From JBNJGT01 sp046496745 (lineage in GTDB: Archaea; Nanobdellota; Nanobdellia; Woesearchaeales; JACJVW01), in assembly GCA_046496745.1 (NCBI GenBank), contig JAWOGQ010000079.1, forward strand, positions 1 to 5,363: a stretch of DNA of 5,363 nt, in the 5' to 3' direction. The notes under the pieces were generated by a model. It worked only from the letters and a program-made list of their open reading frames with translations. It was not told where the DNA came from and ran no database searches. The position numbers and the translations under genes are program-made. Of this stretch, positions 1 to 5,363 are shown in pieces. How positions within the stretch are numbered: the first letter of the stretch is position 1; each line of letters opens with the position of its first letter.

Positions 1-1
1 A

Positions 2-2212
2 ATCGCTTTTGGTGAGGCATTCACTGTGATGTTCGTGCTTCTTTGCCTCAATTCTGAGAATATCAAGAGGAAAATCATCTATGGGGTACTCGCTGGATTG
101 AGCCTTGCATTCTATTCGATGAATCACAGCAGCTGGTGGCATATGCTCCATTTCATAGGAGGGGCTTTTGCAATAACATTCGTTTATCAGCTTATAATGA
201 ATAAGAAAGAACTGATCAAGGATTACAGGAAGGTTTTCTCGATGGAGAAGACCCGTAATCTCCTTATAAGTGGCTTCACGTTCTTCTTTTCAGGATGGCT
301 TTTTACCATTCTCATGAGGGTAGGGTTCAATGGATTCTCATGGAACAATGTATTCCTGTTTGTGACACAACCTGTGCTAAAGGCATTAAGCTTCGTACAA
401 TCAAAATCAGTAGGTGTATACAGTGTATGGCCTAATGTACTTACGACAGTTGCAGAGAGGAATACCATACCTATCTCAAAAGTGATCGCTCAAATTGGAG
501 GGTCACTTGCATTTGCATTAAGTGTTGTCGGAATAGTTTATCTGTTCTACAAGGGAAAGAAAGATTATAGATACATATTTTTGGGAAGCTTCCTTGCATT
601 GTGGTATATTGGATCTATCTATGCTGCAACTGACAGTATCAGGTTCGTTGCATTCCTGGTCCCGGCATTCGCGCTTGGGGTTGCAGCATTCACAGAAAGC
701 CTTGAGAAAGGAGTAACACTATTAGCAAAAAGTATCAATATCAGCACGCAGTTTGCAAAACCACTGGTGTACCTTGCAGTATTCGTGGTGATCCTTTTGC
801 CTTTGCTTTCATCTGCAGCGGCAACTGCAAAACAGGAAGTGCCGAGCATGAATGATGCCTGGTATGAAAGCCTTACAGGGATAAAGGATGCTACAGAGGA
901 TGCTATCATCACATCCTGGTGGGATTTCGGGCACTGGTTCGTGACTGTCGCTGACAGGAGAGTCACCTTTGATGGTGGCGACCAGGGTGAAAGGATCCAC
1001 TGGGTAGGTAAGAGCTTACTTACAGAAAACGAGACACTTTCAGTAGGGACACTCAGGATGCTGAACTGCGGGCAGGAGAAACCGCCGCATGTACTCGAGA
1101 AGTATCTTGATAATGATACAGTAGAGGCTGTCCGGATACTTGATGAGATCATGGTGCTTGACACAGAGGATGCACGAGAATACCTTGAAGATTACGGGTT
1201 CTCTGATGAGGCAATAGCTGATATCCTTAATTATTCCCATTGCGCAGCTCCTGGAAAAGAACTTATTCCGCAGTTCTACATAACCTCAGATGACATGGTT
1301 GGTAAAGCAGGTGTATGGGGACATTTCGGAAGCTGGAACTTCACCAAGGCCTCAATGTATAACAAGGTCAACAGAGAGAAGCAGGATGAGGGTGTCAGGA
1401 TCCTGAAGGATGAGTTCGGAATGGATGATAACGAAGCAGTGCAGATGTATTTTGAGATCCGTTCTGCTGATGCAGACCAGTGGATATCCGGCTGGCCGGG
1501 TTATTTTGAGATGAGCAACTGCCAGGAAAGCGATAATACTGTAACATGCGGTAACGGGCTTACGGTTGATCTTTCAACAATGGATGCCTCAATCCAGACC
1601 CAGCAGGGAAGGGTACAGCCTGAGACACTCACTTATGCTACTGATGAGGATGTGGTAGAGAAGGAATTTGAGAGTGAGTCAGGGTTTGCTGCGGCACTTA
1701 TCCCTTCAGGCAATGGTTACCAGAGCATATTCATGGACCCATTGCAGTCAGGTTCAATGTTTACCAAGTTGTTCTTCTATGAAGGGCATGGGCTTAGTTG
1801 CTTTGACAAGTTCTCCTACAAGCAGAGCTTTACAGGTAATGAGATCTATGTATGGCAAATCGACTGGAATTGCAGCAGCAAGCGAAATGTTTATGGTGAT
1901 ACTTCAAAGGAGAATACCAGCAATAAGATCCAGGCAAAGCATATCCTTGTCTCAACTGATAACAGGAGTGACGAGGAAGCGCTTGAGCTTGCAGAAGATA
2001 TCCTTTCAAAGGTGAATGAGAGCAATTTCGAGGCGCTTGCCAGGAATTACTCAGAAGGGCCTTCTGCATCACAAGGTGGGGATCTGGGTAGCTTTGGAAA
2101 AGGCCAGATGGTGCCGGAATTTGAGGATGCGGCATTTGCCCTGGAAGCTGGTGACGTGAGCGAACCTGTGAAGACAGAATTCGGGTATCATATCATCAAG
2201 CGGGTCGAATAG
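2..2212 (+). CDS. aglB: STT3/AglB oligosaccharyltransferase fused to a C-terminal PpiC parvulin domain (5' partial)
   Basis: Transfers a preassembled lipid-linked glycan to Asn in N-x-S/T sequons on the outer face of the membrane. The frame is open to the window edge, so the N-terminus, with the first helices and the first acidic motifs, is missing. Residues here are counted from the GTG at 26. Hydrophobic helices lie at about 17-34, 37-57, 79-100, 152-174, 183-200, 204-224 and 243-266. TVAE at 141-144 fits the TIXE motif of external loop 5. An RFxxFxxPA-like segment at 206-214 fits a conserved STT3 helix. WWDFG at 298-302 is the STT3 signature that reads the sequon Ser/Thr. MVGKAGVW at 424-431 looks like the DK/MI motif. 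An ectodomain follows, then a Ser/Asn/Lys-rich linker (about 617-633). Residues 634-728 form a full parvulin domain: AKHIL, GGDLGSF, GQMVPEF and FGYHIIK. The gene ends in tandem stops TAG-TGA. The AglB assignment is very secure and the fusion is unbroken in frame. Confidence 0.96.
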   Translation: MAFGEAFTVMFVLLCLNSENIKRKIIYGVLAGLSLAFYSMNHSSWWHMLHFIGGAFAITFVYQLIMNKKELIKDYRKVFSMEKTRNLLISGFTFFFSGWLFTILMRVGFNGFSWNNVFLFVTQPVLKALSFVQSKSVGVYSVWPNVLTTVAERNTIPISKVIAQIGGSLAFALSVVGIVYLFYKGKKDYRYIFLGSFLALWYIGSIYAATDSIRFVAFLVPAFALGVAAFTESLEKGVTLLAKSINISTQFAKPLVYLAVFVVILLPLLSSAAATAKQEVPSMNDAWYESLTGIKDATEDAIITSWWDFGHWFVTVADRRVTFDGGDQGERIHWVGKSLLTENETLSVGTLRMLNCGQEKPPHVLEKYLDNDTVEAVRILDEIMVLDTEDAREYLEDYGFSDEAIADILNYSHCAAPGKELIPQFYITSDDMVGKAGVWGHFGSWNFTKASMYNKVNREKQDEGVRILKDEFGMDDNEAVQMYFEIRSADADQWISGWPGYFEMSNCQESDNTVTCGNGLTVDLSTMDASIQTQQGRVQPETLTYATDEDVVEKEFESESGFAAALIPSGNGYQSIFMDPLQSGSMFTKLFFYEGHGLSCFDKFSYKQSFTGNEIYVWQIDWNCSSKRNVYGDTSKENTSNKIQAKHILVSTDNRSDEEALELAEDILSKVNESNFEALARNYSEGPSASQGGDLGSFGKGQMVPEFEDAAFALEAGDVSEPVKTEFGYHIIKRVE

Positions 2213-2254
2213 TGATTCATAAGATTTAAAAGCGCTTTTTCTTTCTTTCTATCA
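2213..2254 (+). promoter_or_regulatory. Archaeal TATA-box promoter for the glycosyltransferase operon, probably leaderless
   Basis: The gap holds TTTAAAAG at 2225-2232, preceded by purine-rich ATAAGA that could serve as a BRE. The box centre is about 27 nt before the ATG at 2255, the usual archaeal distance from TATA box to transcription start. Transcription should therefore begin at or within a few bases of the start codon. The bases just before the ATG are pyrimidine-rich (CTTTCTTTCTATCA) with no Shine-Dalgarno, as expected for a leaderless message. A perfect 12-bp palindrome, AAAAGCGCTTTT (2228-2239), overlaps the box and could be an operator. The promoter call is inferred from spacing and composition. 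Confidence 0.55.
2236..2250 (+). terminator. T-rich tract, possible archaeal terminator of aglB
   Basis: The non-template strand reads TTTTTCTTTCTTTCT, 24 nt after the aglB stop codon. Archaeal RNA polymerase often terminates at short runs of T without a long hairpin. The adjacent AGCGCT can pair only as a very short stem. The tract overlaps the space between the proposed TATA box and the next gene, so termination and initiation would be packed into the same 42 bp. It could instead be only the pyrimidine-rich initiator region of the downstream promoter. Confidence 0.35.
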
Positions 2255-2908
2255 ATGAGTGAATATATCGTCATTGCTGCATTCAATGAAGAGAAGCATA
2301 TACAAAAGGTACTGCGTGAGACAAAGCGGTTGTGTGAGAACATAATTGTTGTTGATGACGGAAGCAGTGATGCGACATATGAGCTTGCCAAGAAAGAGGG
2401 AGTTATCGCACTGCGGCATGTCATCAATCTTGGAAAAGGGGCTGCGATAAAGACGGGTTGCGATTATGCAACAAGAGCGGGGGCTAAGATGCTTATCCTG
2501 ATGGATGCGGATGGGCAGCATGAGCCTGCAGACATACCAAGGTTCAGGGAGGCGCTTCGGGATAATGATATTGTCTTTGGGTACCGGAAGTTGAACAGGT
2601 CAATGCCAAAGGTCTATCGGCTGGGCAATTTTTCGATCAATCTCATGAGCCAAATCCTGTTCGGGATAAAGATCCGGGACACGCAGTGCGGGTACAGGGC
2701 GATGACTGCGAATGCATACCGTCGAGTGCGATGGGATGCTACTGATTACTCGATGGAGAGTGAGATGATCGCCAACGCTGGAAGGCATGACCTCAGGTAC
2801 AAGGAGATTGAGATCAAGACTCAATACCATGATAATTACAAGGGAACAACTGTCATTGACGGGCTGAAGATCGGCTTTAACATGATCAGATGGAGGATTA
2901 CAAGATGA
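2255..2908 (+). CDS. GT2 glycosyltransferase, DPM1 (dolichyl-phosphate sugar synthase)-like
   Basis: A 217-residue GT-A fold enzyme, probably moving a nucleotide-activated hexose onto a polyprenyl phosphate on the cytoplasmic face to give a lipid-phosphate sugar donor. The N-terminus (IVIAAFNEEKHI) is the typical first strand and loop of GT2. DDGSSD at 34-39 binds the nucleotide. The metal-binding DxD lies in MDADGQH (D84, D86). DTQCGYRAM at 142-150 is the conserved acceptor-side motif of DPM-type enzymes. There is no C-terminal transmembrane or GtrA domain, so this is the short soluble DPM1 form, and the next gene may supply the membrane anchor. The start ATG at 2255 fits a leaderless transcript. 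The stop overlaps the next start by 4 nt. Which sugar is moved cannot be read from the sequence; AglJ-like and other GT2 roles remain possible. Confidence 0.92.
   Translation: MSEYIVIAAFNEEKHIQKVLRETKRLCENIIVVDDGSSDATYELAKKEGVIALRHVINLGKGAAIKTGCDYATRAGAKMLILMDADGQHEPADIPRFREALRDNDIVFGYRKLNRSMPKVYRLGNFSINLMSQILFGIKIRDTQCGYRAMTANAYRRVRWDATDYSMESEMIANAGRHDLRYKEIEIKTQYHDNYKGTTVIDGLKIGFNMIRWRITR
2892..2896 (+). promoter_or_regulatory. Shine-Dalgarno GGAGG that decides the DUF2304 start
   Basis: GGAGG lies 8 nt before the ATG at 2905. It favours 2905 over the in-frame ATG at 2890, which overlaps this site itself and has no ribosome-binding site at a suitable distance. Confidence 0.75.
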
Positions 2909-3225
2909 TTGGAGTTCAGATTTTGGGGATATTGTTCGCGATCGTGATGATGTATTTCACGTATCTTTATTACAAAAGGGAGCATTACAACAAGCGTGGA
3001 TTGATTGTCTGGATGGCAATATGGCTGGGTTTTGCGGTGCTCGTGGTATTTCCACAGACAGTGTATAGTGTGATGGAAACTCTTGATATTCAAAGAACGG
3101 TTGACTTCTTTGTCATTGGCGGGTTTTTCGTGTTCTCTGTGATCATATTCCACCTGTACGTGACTGTGAAGGAGACGCAAAAGAAGGTCGAGAAGCTTGT
3201 CAGGAAGATCGCAATGAAAAAATGA
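2905..3225 (+). CDS. DUF2304 small membrane protein, putative partner of the GT2
   Basis: A 106-residue protein with three hydrophobic helices: about 1-20 (IGVQILGILFAIVMMYF), about 34-52 (ending in a conserved-looking FP) and about 69-90. A charged, coiled-coil-like tail rich in Lys and Glu (ETQKKVEKLVRKIA) follows. Length, helix pattern, the R-x-x-L-I-x-W entry to helix 2 and the basic tail all match DUF2304, a family of unknown activity that typically sits beside GT2 glycosyltransferases. The start is set by GGAGG at 2892-2896 and by the ATGA overlap with the GT2 stop. Translational coupling to the GT2 suggests stoichiometric synthesis. By analogy with the small DPM2/DPM3 subunits, it may anchor or activate the soluble GT2 at the membrane; that role is inference. 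No catalytic motif is visible. Confidence 0.85.
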   Translation: MIGVQILGILFAIVMMYFTYLYYKREHYNKRGLIVWMAIWLGFAVLVVFPQTVYSVMETLDIQRTVDFFVIGGFFVFSVIIFHLYVTVKETQKKVEKLVRKIAMKK

Positions 3226-4322
3226 AGATATGCTATATCAATCCCACTTTCCTCATAAGAAGGCCTATCGCAGAACTGATAGATAGATTAGGAGATACGG
3301 AGGATGTGGCCATATTTGTTCCAAAGAAGCCTTTCTCAAAGGTGGATGACAGCTGGCACAACAACAAGAGCCTGAAGAAGGCAAAAGTGTATTCGTATAG
3401 TGCGGTGGATGTGCCAGGTAATTTCGAGTGGCCGATTCCTGTGAGCATATACTTCTTCGTTTATTTGTTCAGGATATTCCGGGAGTATGAAGTTGTGCAC
3501 ATGTGGACTTACTTCTATATCAACTCGTTTTTTGCATGCCTTTTCAGGCTGGTGTTTCGAAAGACAAGGCTGGTCATGTCAGCAGATACATTTCCGGGAT
3601 ATTCGTTTGATCCGGGGAAGATCACCTTTGCATTCAAGATCTATTCGTGTGTTTTCCAGAAGCTTCTTTTCTTTGTTCCTGACAGGATCCATCTTTATGG
3701 CGAGAGTCTCAAGAGGCCTGCAAGGAGGCTTGCGATCCCGCCTGGAAAGATCCATGTGATACCGACAGGCATCAACCTGGAAAGGTTCTCACAGGCACGT
3801 AAGCGATCAAGGGCCAAGATAGGTGTCCCGCAGAAGGCATTTGTCCTTATCTATGCAGGACTCTTGGTTCCCCGTAAAGGGATTGATACCATGCTTGAGG
3901 TGATGAAAAGGGTTGATTCGAACGTGCATCTCCTGCTTGTTGGGGACGGGCCTAATGCAGAGGAGTACAAACGCCAGGCTGGGAATGTGACATTCCTGGG
4001 ATGGAGGAAGGATATTCCTGAGCTTTTGAAGATGGCTGACGCTGTATTTCTTCCAAGCAGGGGAGAGGGCTTGCCGGGAATAGTGATGGAGGGGATGGCT
4101 GCAGGATTGCCTGTTGTTGCATCAGATATCCCGTGCACGTCTGATCTTGTCTCAAAGGAGACAGGTTACCTGTGCGATAGCACAGAGTGCTATATCAAGG
4201 CCATAAATTCGCTTGCAGAGGATCCTTCGCTTGCAAAGAGACTGGGGACGAGAGGTTTTGAGAAGATCCAGAATTATGACTGGGAGAAGCTTATCCCGGA
4301 ATACATGAGGTTGTATTCATGA
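3222..4322 (+). CDS. GT4-family (GT-B) glycosyltransferase
   Basis: A 366-residue retaining GT-B enzyme that adds a sugar from a nucleotide donor, probably to a growing lipid-linked glycan. The N-terminal acceptor domain (about 1-190) has several hydrophobic or aromatic stretches, such as IYFFVYLFRIF near 73-83, that fit peripheral membrane association. PTGINLERF (181-189) is the usual junction between the domains. The C-terminal donor domain has YAGLLVPRKG at 211-220, whose Arg/Lys contact donor phosphates, LLVGDGP near 240-246, and an E-x7-E motif at E282/E290 within RGEGLPGIVMEGMAAGLPVVASD. The length is normal for GT4. It starts with ATG overlapping the DUF2304 stop (ATGA, 3222-3225) and has no clear Shine-Dalgarno nearby, so it probably depends on coupled translation. 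Composition matches the upstream genes (about 50% GC in sampled stretches). Donor and linkage cannot be assigned. Confidence 0.93.
   Translation: MKICYINPTFLIRRPIAELIDRLGDTEDVAIFVPKKPFSKVDDSWHNNKSLKKAKVYSYSAVDVPGNFEWPIPVSIYFFVYLFRIFREYEVVHMWTYFYINSFFACLFRLVFRKTRLVMSADTFPGYSFDPGKITFAFKIYSCVFQKLLFFVPDRIHLYGESLKRPARRLAIPPGKIHVIPTGINLERFSQARKRSRAKIGVPQKAFVLIYAGLLVPRKGIDTMLEVMKRVDSNVHLLLVGDGPNAEEYKRQAGNVTFLGWRKDIPELLKMADAVFLPSRGEGLPGIVMEGMAAGLPVVASDIPCTSDLVSKETGYLCDSTECYIKAINSLAEDPSLAKRLGTRGFEKIQNYDWEKLIPEYMRLYS
4307..4311 (+). promoter_or_regulatory. Shine-Dalgarno GAGGT ahead of the micro-ORF
   Basis: GAGGT lies inside the last codons of the upstream GT4 gene, 7 nt before the ATG at 4319. It matches the core of the archaeal GGAGGT ribosome-binding sequence and supports translation of the following 18-codon frame. 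Confidence 0.55.
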
Positions 4323-4375
4323 AGATAGGGGAAAGATATTTTGATAAAAAAATTGTACCAGGGGTTGTAAAGTGA
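4319..4375 (+). CDS. 18-residue micro-ORF linking the two GT4 genes (small peptide or gene remnant)
   Basis: Encodes MKIGERYFDKKIVPGVVK and then TGA. The ATG overlaps the stop of the preceding GT4 (ATGA, 4319-4322), a GAGGT Shine-Dalgarno stands 7 nt upstream, and its own stop overlaps the GTG of the next GT4 (GTGA, 4372-4375). It therefore has the same 4-nt coupling seen throughout the operon on both sides. It has no hydrophobic segment and is strongly basic. Possible readings are a coupling peptide that carries ribosomes to the GTG start; the leftover N-terminus of a gene replaced by the AT-rich cassette (GER...IVPG faintly recalls the GERxxPG start of some class I methyltransferases in glycan clusters); or chance. 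I do not recognise it as a known protein. Confidence 0.4.
   Translation: MKIGERYFDKKIVPGVVK
4360..4365 (+). promoter_or_regulatory. Weak Shine-Dalgarno AGGGGT before the GTG start of the last gene
   Basis: A G-rich patch stands 6 nt before the GTG at 4372. It pairs with the anti-Shine-Dalgarno only through a G-U wobble. With no ATG available upstream in this frame (a TAA lies at 4345-4347), it supports GTG 4372 as the start. Confidence 0.45.
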
Positions 4376-5363
4376 CGAAAAATGTGTTGATTGTAATTTC
4401 CATGTTGAAATTAGGAGGAGGAGCAGAAAGGATTGCATCAATGCTTGGTACTAGATTATTTGATCATAAATATAATGTTCATTATTTGACCTTTTATAAA
4501 CCTGAAAAAGAATATGAGTATAAAGGAAAATTGAAATGCTTAAATGACAAATTAACATATTCTATAGTAGATAATTCTATGAAATTGATAAATCGGGCAA
4601 AAGAGATAGCAAAATACTCTAAAAAACATAAGATTGATACAGTAATCTCATTTATGGAAGAAAGTAACTTTTCAGTAATCTTAAGTAAAATACTATTCGG
4701 AAATAAAAGTAAAATAATTTGTTCTGTGAGAACTAACCCTAAAAGATATATTGAAAATTCTAGAGGCTTAAGAGAAAAAATCACTTATTATTTGATGAGA
4801 ATATTATATCCTTGGGCTGATAAGATTATCTGCTTAAGTAGAGGTGTAGAATCTTCTTTAAATTCAGATTTTAATCTGAAAAAAACCAAAACGATCCACA
4901 ATTTTTTTGAAATCAAAAACAAATTATCAGATAACAAAGAAAAGAAATATGATTTTATAACAATAGGTAGGTTAGAACCTGTAAAAAATCATATTGGATT
5001 GATTAGGTCATTCAGATTAGTTTTAGATAAAAAACCAGATTCAAACCTGGTAATACTAGGTGACGGGCCCTTAAGAGAAGAATTGGAACATCTAATTAAA
5101 AAATTGAATCTGGGAAAAAAAGTTATCTTGAAAGGGAATGTAGAGGATGTATACTCATATCTAAAGAGATCAAAAGTGTTTGTCTTTTCTTCGGATTTTG
5201 AAGGGTTTGGAAATGTTTTACTTGAAGCATTAAGTGAAGGAGTGCCTATTTTATCTACAGATTGTGAATTTGGACCAAGAGAGATATTAGCTCCTGAATT
5301 AAAGATTGGTGAAAAGATTAAATATCCATATTATGGAAAATATGGCATATTAATGCCAGTATT
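4372..5363 (+). CDS. GT4-family glycosyltransferase, AT-rich, 3' partial
   Basis: 330 residues are visible before the window ends inside the gene; perhaps 40-60 are missing. It is a GT-B retaining glycosyltransferase. The first strand plus a glycine loop, VLIVISMLKLGGGAERIA (5-22), is the classical GT4 N-terminus and needs the GTG start, because the first in-frame ATG (codon 11) would remove strand 1. IGRLEPVKNH at 198-207 begins the donor domain, LGDGP follows near 230, and E-x7-E is at E277/E285 in EGFGNVLLEALSEGVP. STDCEFGPREIL after it is a signature seen in many capsule, LPS and PglH/PglJ-like GT4 enzymes. GC is about 22-28% in sampled 60-base lines against about 50% in the preceding GT4, and codons shift to AAA, GAA, ATA, AGA and TTA. 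That points to acquisition from another genome. Acceptor and sugar are unknown. Confidence 0.92.
   Translation, partial: MTKNVLIVISMLKLGGGAERIASMLGTRLFDHKYNVHYLTFYKPEKEYEYKGKLKCLNDKLTYSIVDNSMKLINRAKEIAKYSKKHKIDTVISFMEESNFSVILSKILFGNKSKIICSVRTNPKRYIENSRGLREKITYYLMRILYPWADKIICLSRGVESSLNSDFNLKKTKTIHNFFEIKNKLSDNKEKKYDFITIGRLEPVKNHIGLIRSFRLVLDKKPDSNLVILGDGPLREELEHLIKKLNLGKKVILKGNVEDVYSYLKRSKVFVFSSDFEGFGNVLLEALSEGVPILSTDCEFGPREILAPELKIGEKIKYPYYGKYGILMPV

Noticed and set aside
619..1164. Open frame of 181 codons on the minus strand inside aglB
   Set aside because: It lies entirely opposite conserved AglB sequence, including WWDFG, is Ser/Thr-rich without domain character, and has no promoter or ribosome-binding site of note. 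It is a shadow of the codon pattern.
1850..1930. Possibility that the parvulin domain is a separate gene read through by a frame error
   Set aside because: The frame is continuous through the linker, there is no Shine-Dalgarno with a start codon near 1925, and no stop codon or slippery run is visible there.
1668..2015. Open frame of 115 codons on the plus strand overlapping the aglB 3' part
   Set aside because: It overlaps the ectodomain and the start of the parvulin domain in another frame, has Ser/Arg-rich low-information translation and matches no family. The AglB frame is clearly the coding one.
2890..2904. Earlier ATG (2890) as the DUF2304 start
   Set aside because: It would overlap the GT2 by 19 nt and consume the GGAGG that is correctly placed for the ATG at 2905. 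The ATGA overlap also matches the pattern of the other joins.
2836..3180. Open frame of 114 codons on the minus strand opposite DUF2304
   Set aside because: His/Pro-rich antisense translation of a well-supported membrane protein; no independent evidence.
4360..4376. Programmed -1 frameshift joining the 18-codon ORF to the last GT4
   Set aside because: There is no proper heptameric slippery site or downstream structure, and the GT4 N-terminal strand is complete when started at GTG 4372, so stop/start coupling is the simpler explanation.
4372..5363. Transposon or integrase as the cause of the AT-rich segment
   Set aside because: No transposase, tRNA, direct repeats or long inverted repeats are visible in the part of the segment shown; only the composition change is supported.

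Overview
The window reads as part of a protein N-glycosylation / surface-glycan locus from an archaeon. The main evidence is a large STT3/AglB-type oligosaccharyltransferase with the WWDxG signature and a long C-terminal soluble domain, together with an archaeal-style promoter and a probable leaderless mRNA. A DPANN lineage (Woesearchaeota/Pacearchaeota-like) is my best guess, from the gene style and the unusual AglB architecture, but nothing here proves the taxon. All genes are on the + strand.

Layout. Positions 2-2212 hold the 3' part of aglB; its N-terminus lies before the window. The protein has membrane helices, a TVAE (TIXE-type) loop motif, WWDFG, a DK/MI-like motif, a Cys- and sequon-rich ectodomain and then, unexpectedly, a complete PpiC/parvulin prolyl isomerase domain at the extreme C-terminus. 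Positions 2213-2254 are a short gap with a T-rich terminator-like tract and a TATA-like box about 27 nt before the next start codon. Positions 2255-4322 are a tight three-gene chain: a DPM1-type GT2 glycosyltransferase, a three-helix DUF2304 membrane protein and a GT4 glycosyltransferase, each joined by a 4-nt ATGA stop/start overlap. Positions 4319-4375 are an 18-codon ORF with its own Shine-Dalgarno, which overlaps its neighbours on both sides by 4 nt. From 4372 to the window end runs a second GT4 glycosyltransferase, cut by the edge, which starts with GTG and is much more AT-rich than everything before it.

Proposed joint function (inference): the GT2, probably with the DUF2304 protein as membrane partner, makes a polyprenyl-phosphate sugar. 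The GT4 enzymes extend a lipid-linked glycan on the cytoplasmic face. AglB transfers the glycan to Asn of secreted proteins outside the membrane, where its tethered parvulin domain could isomerise prolyl bonds of the same clients. The AT-rich last gene looks like the start of an exchangeable or horizontally acquired glycan-specificity cassette. The two points most worth a second look are the AglB-parvulin fusion and the micro-ORF sitting at the composition boundary.
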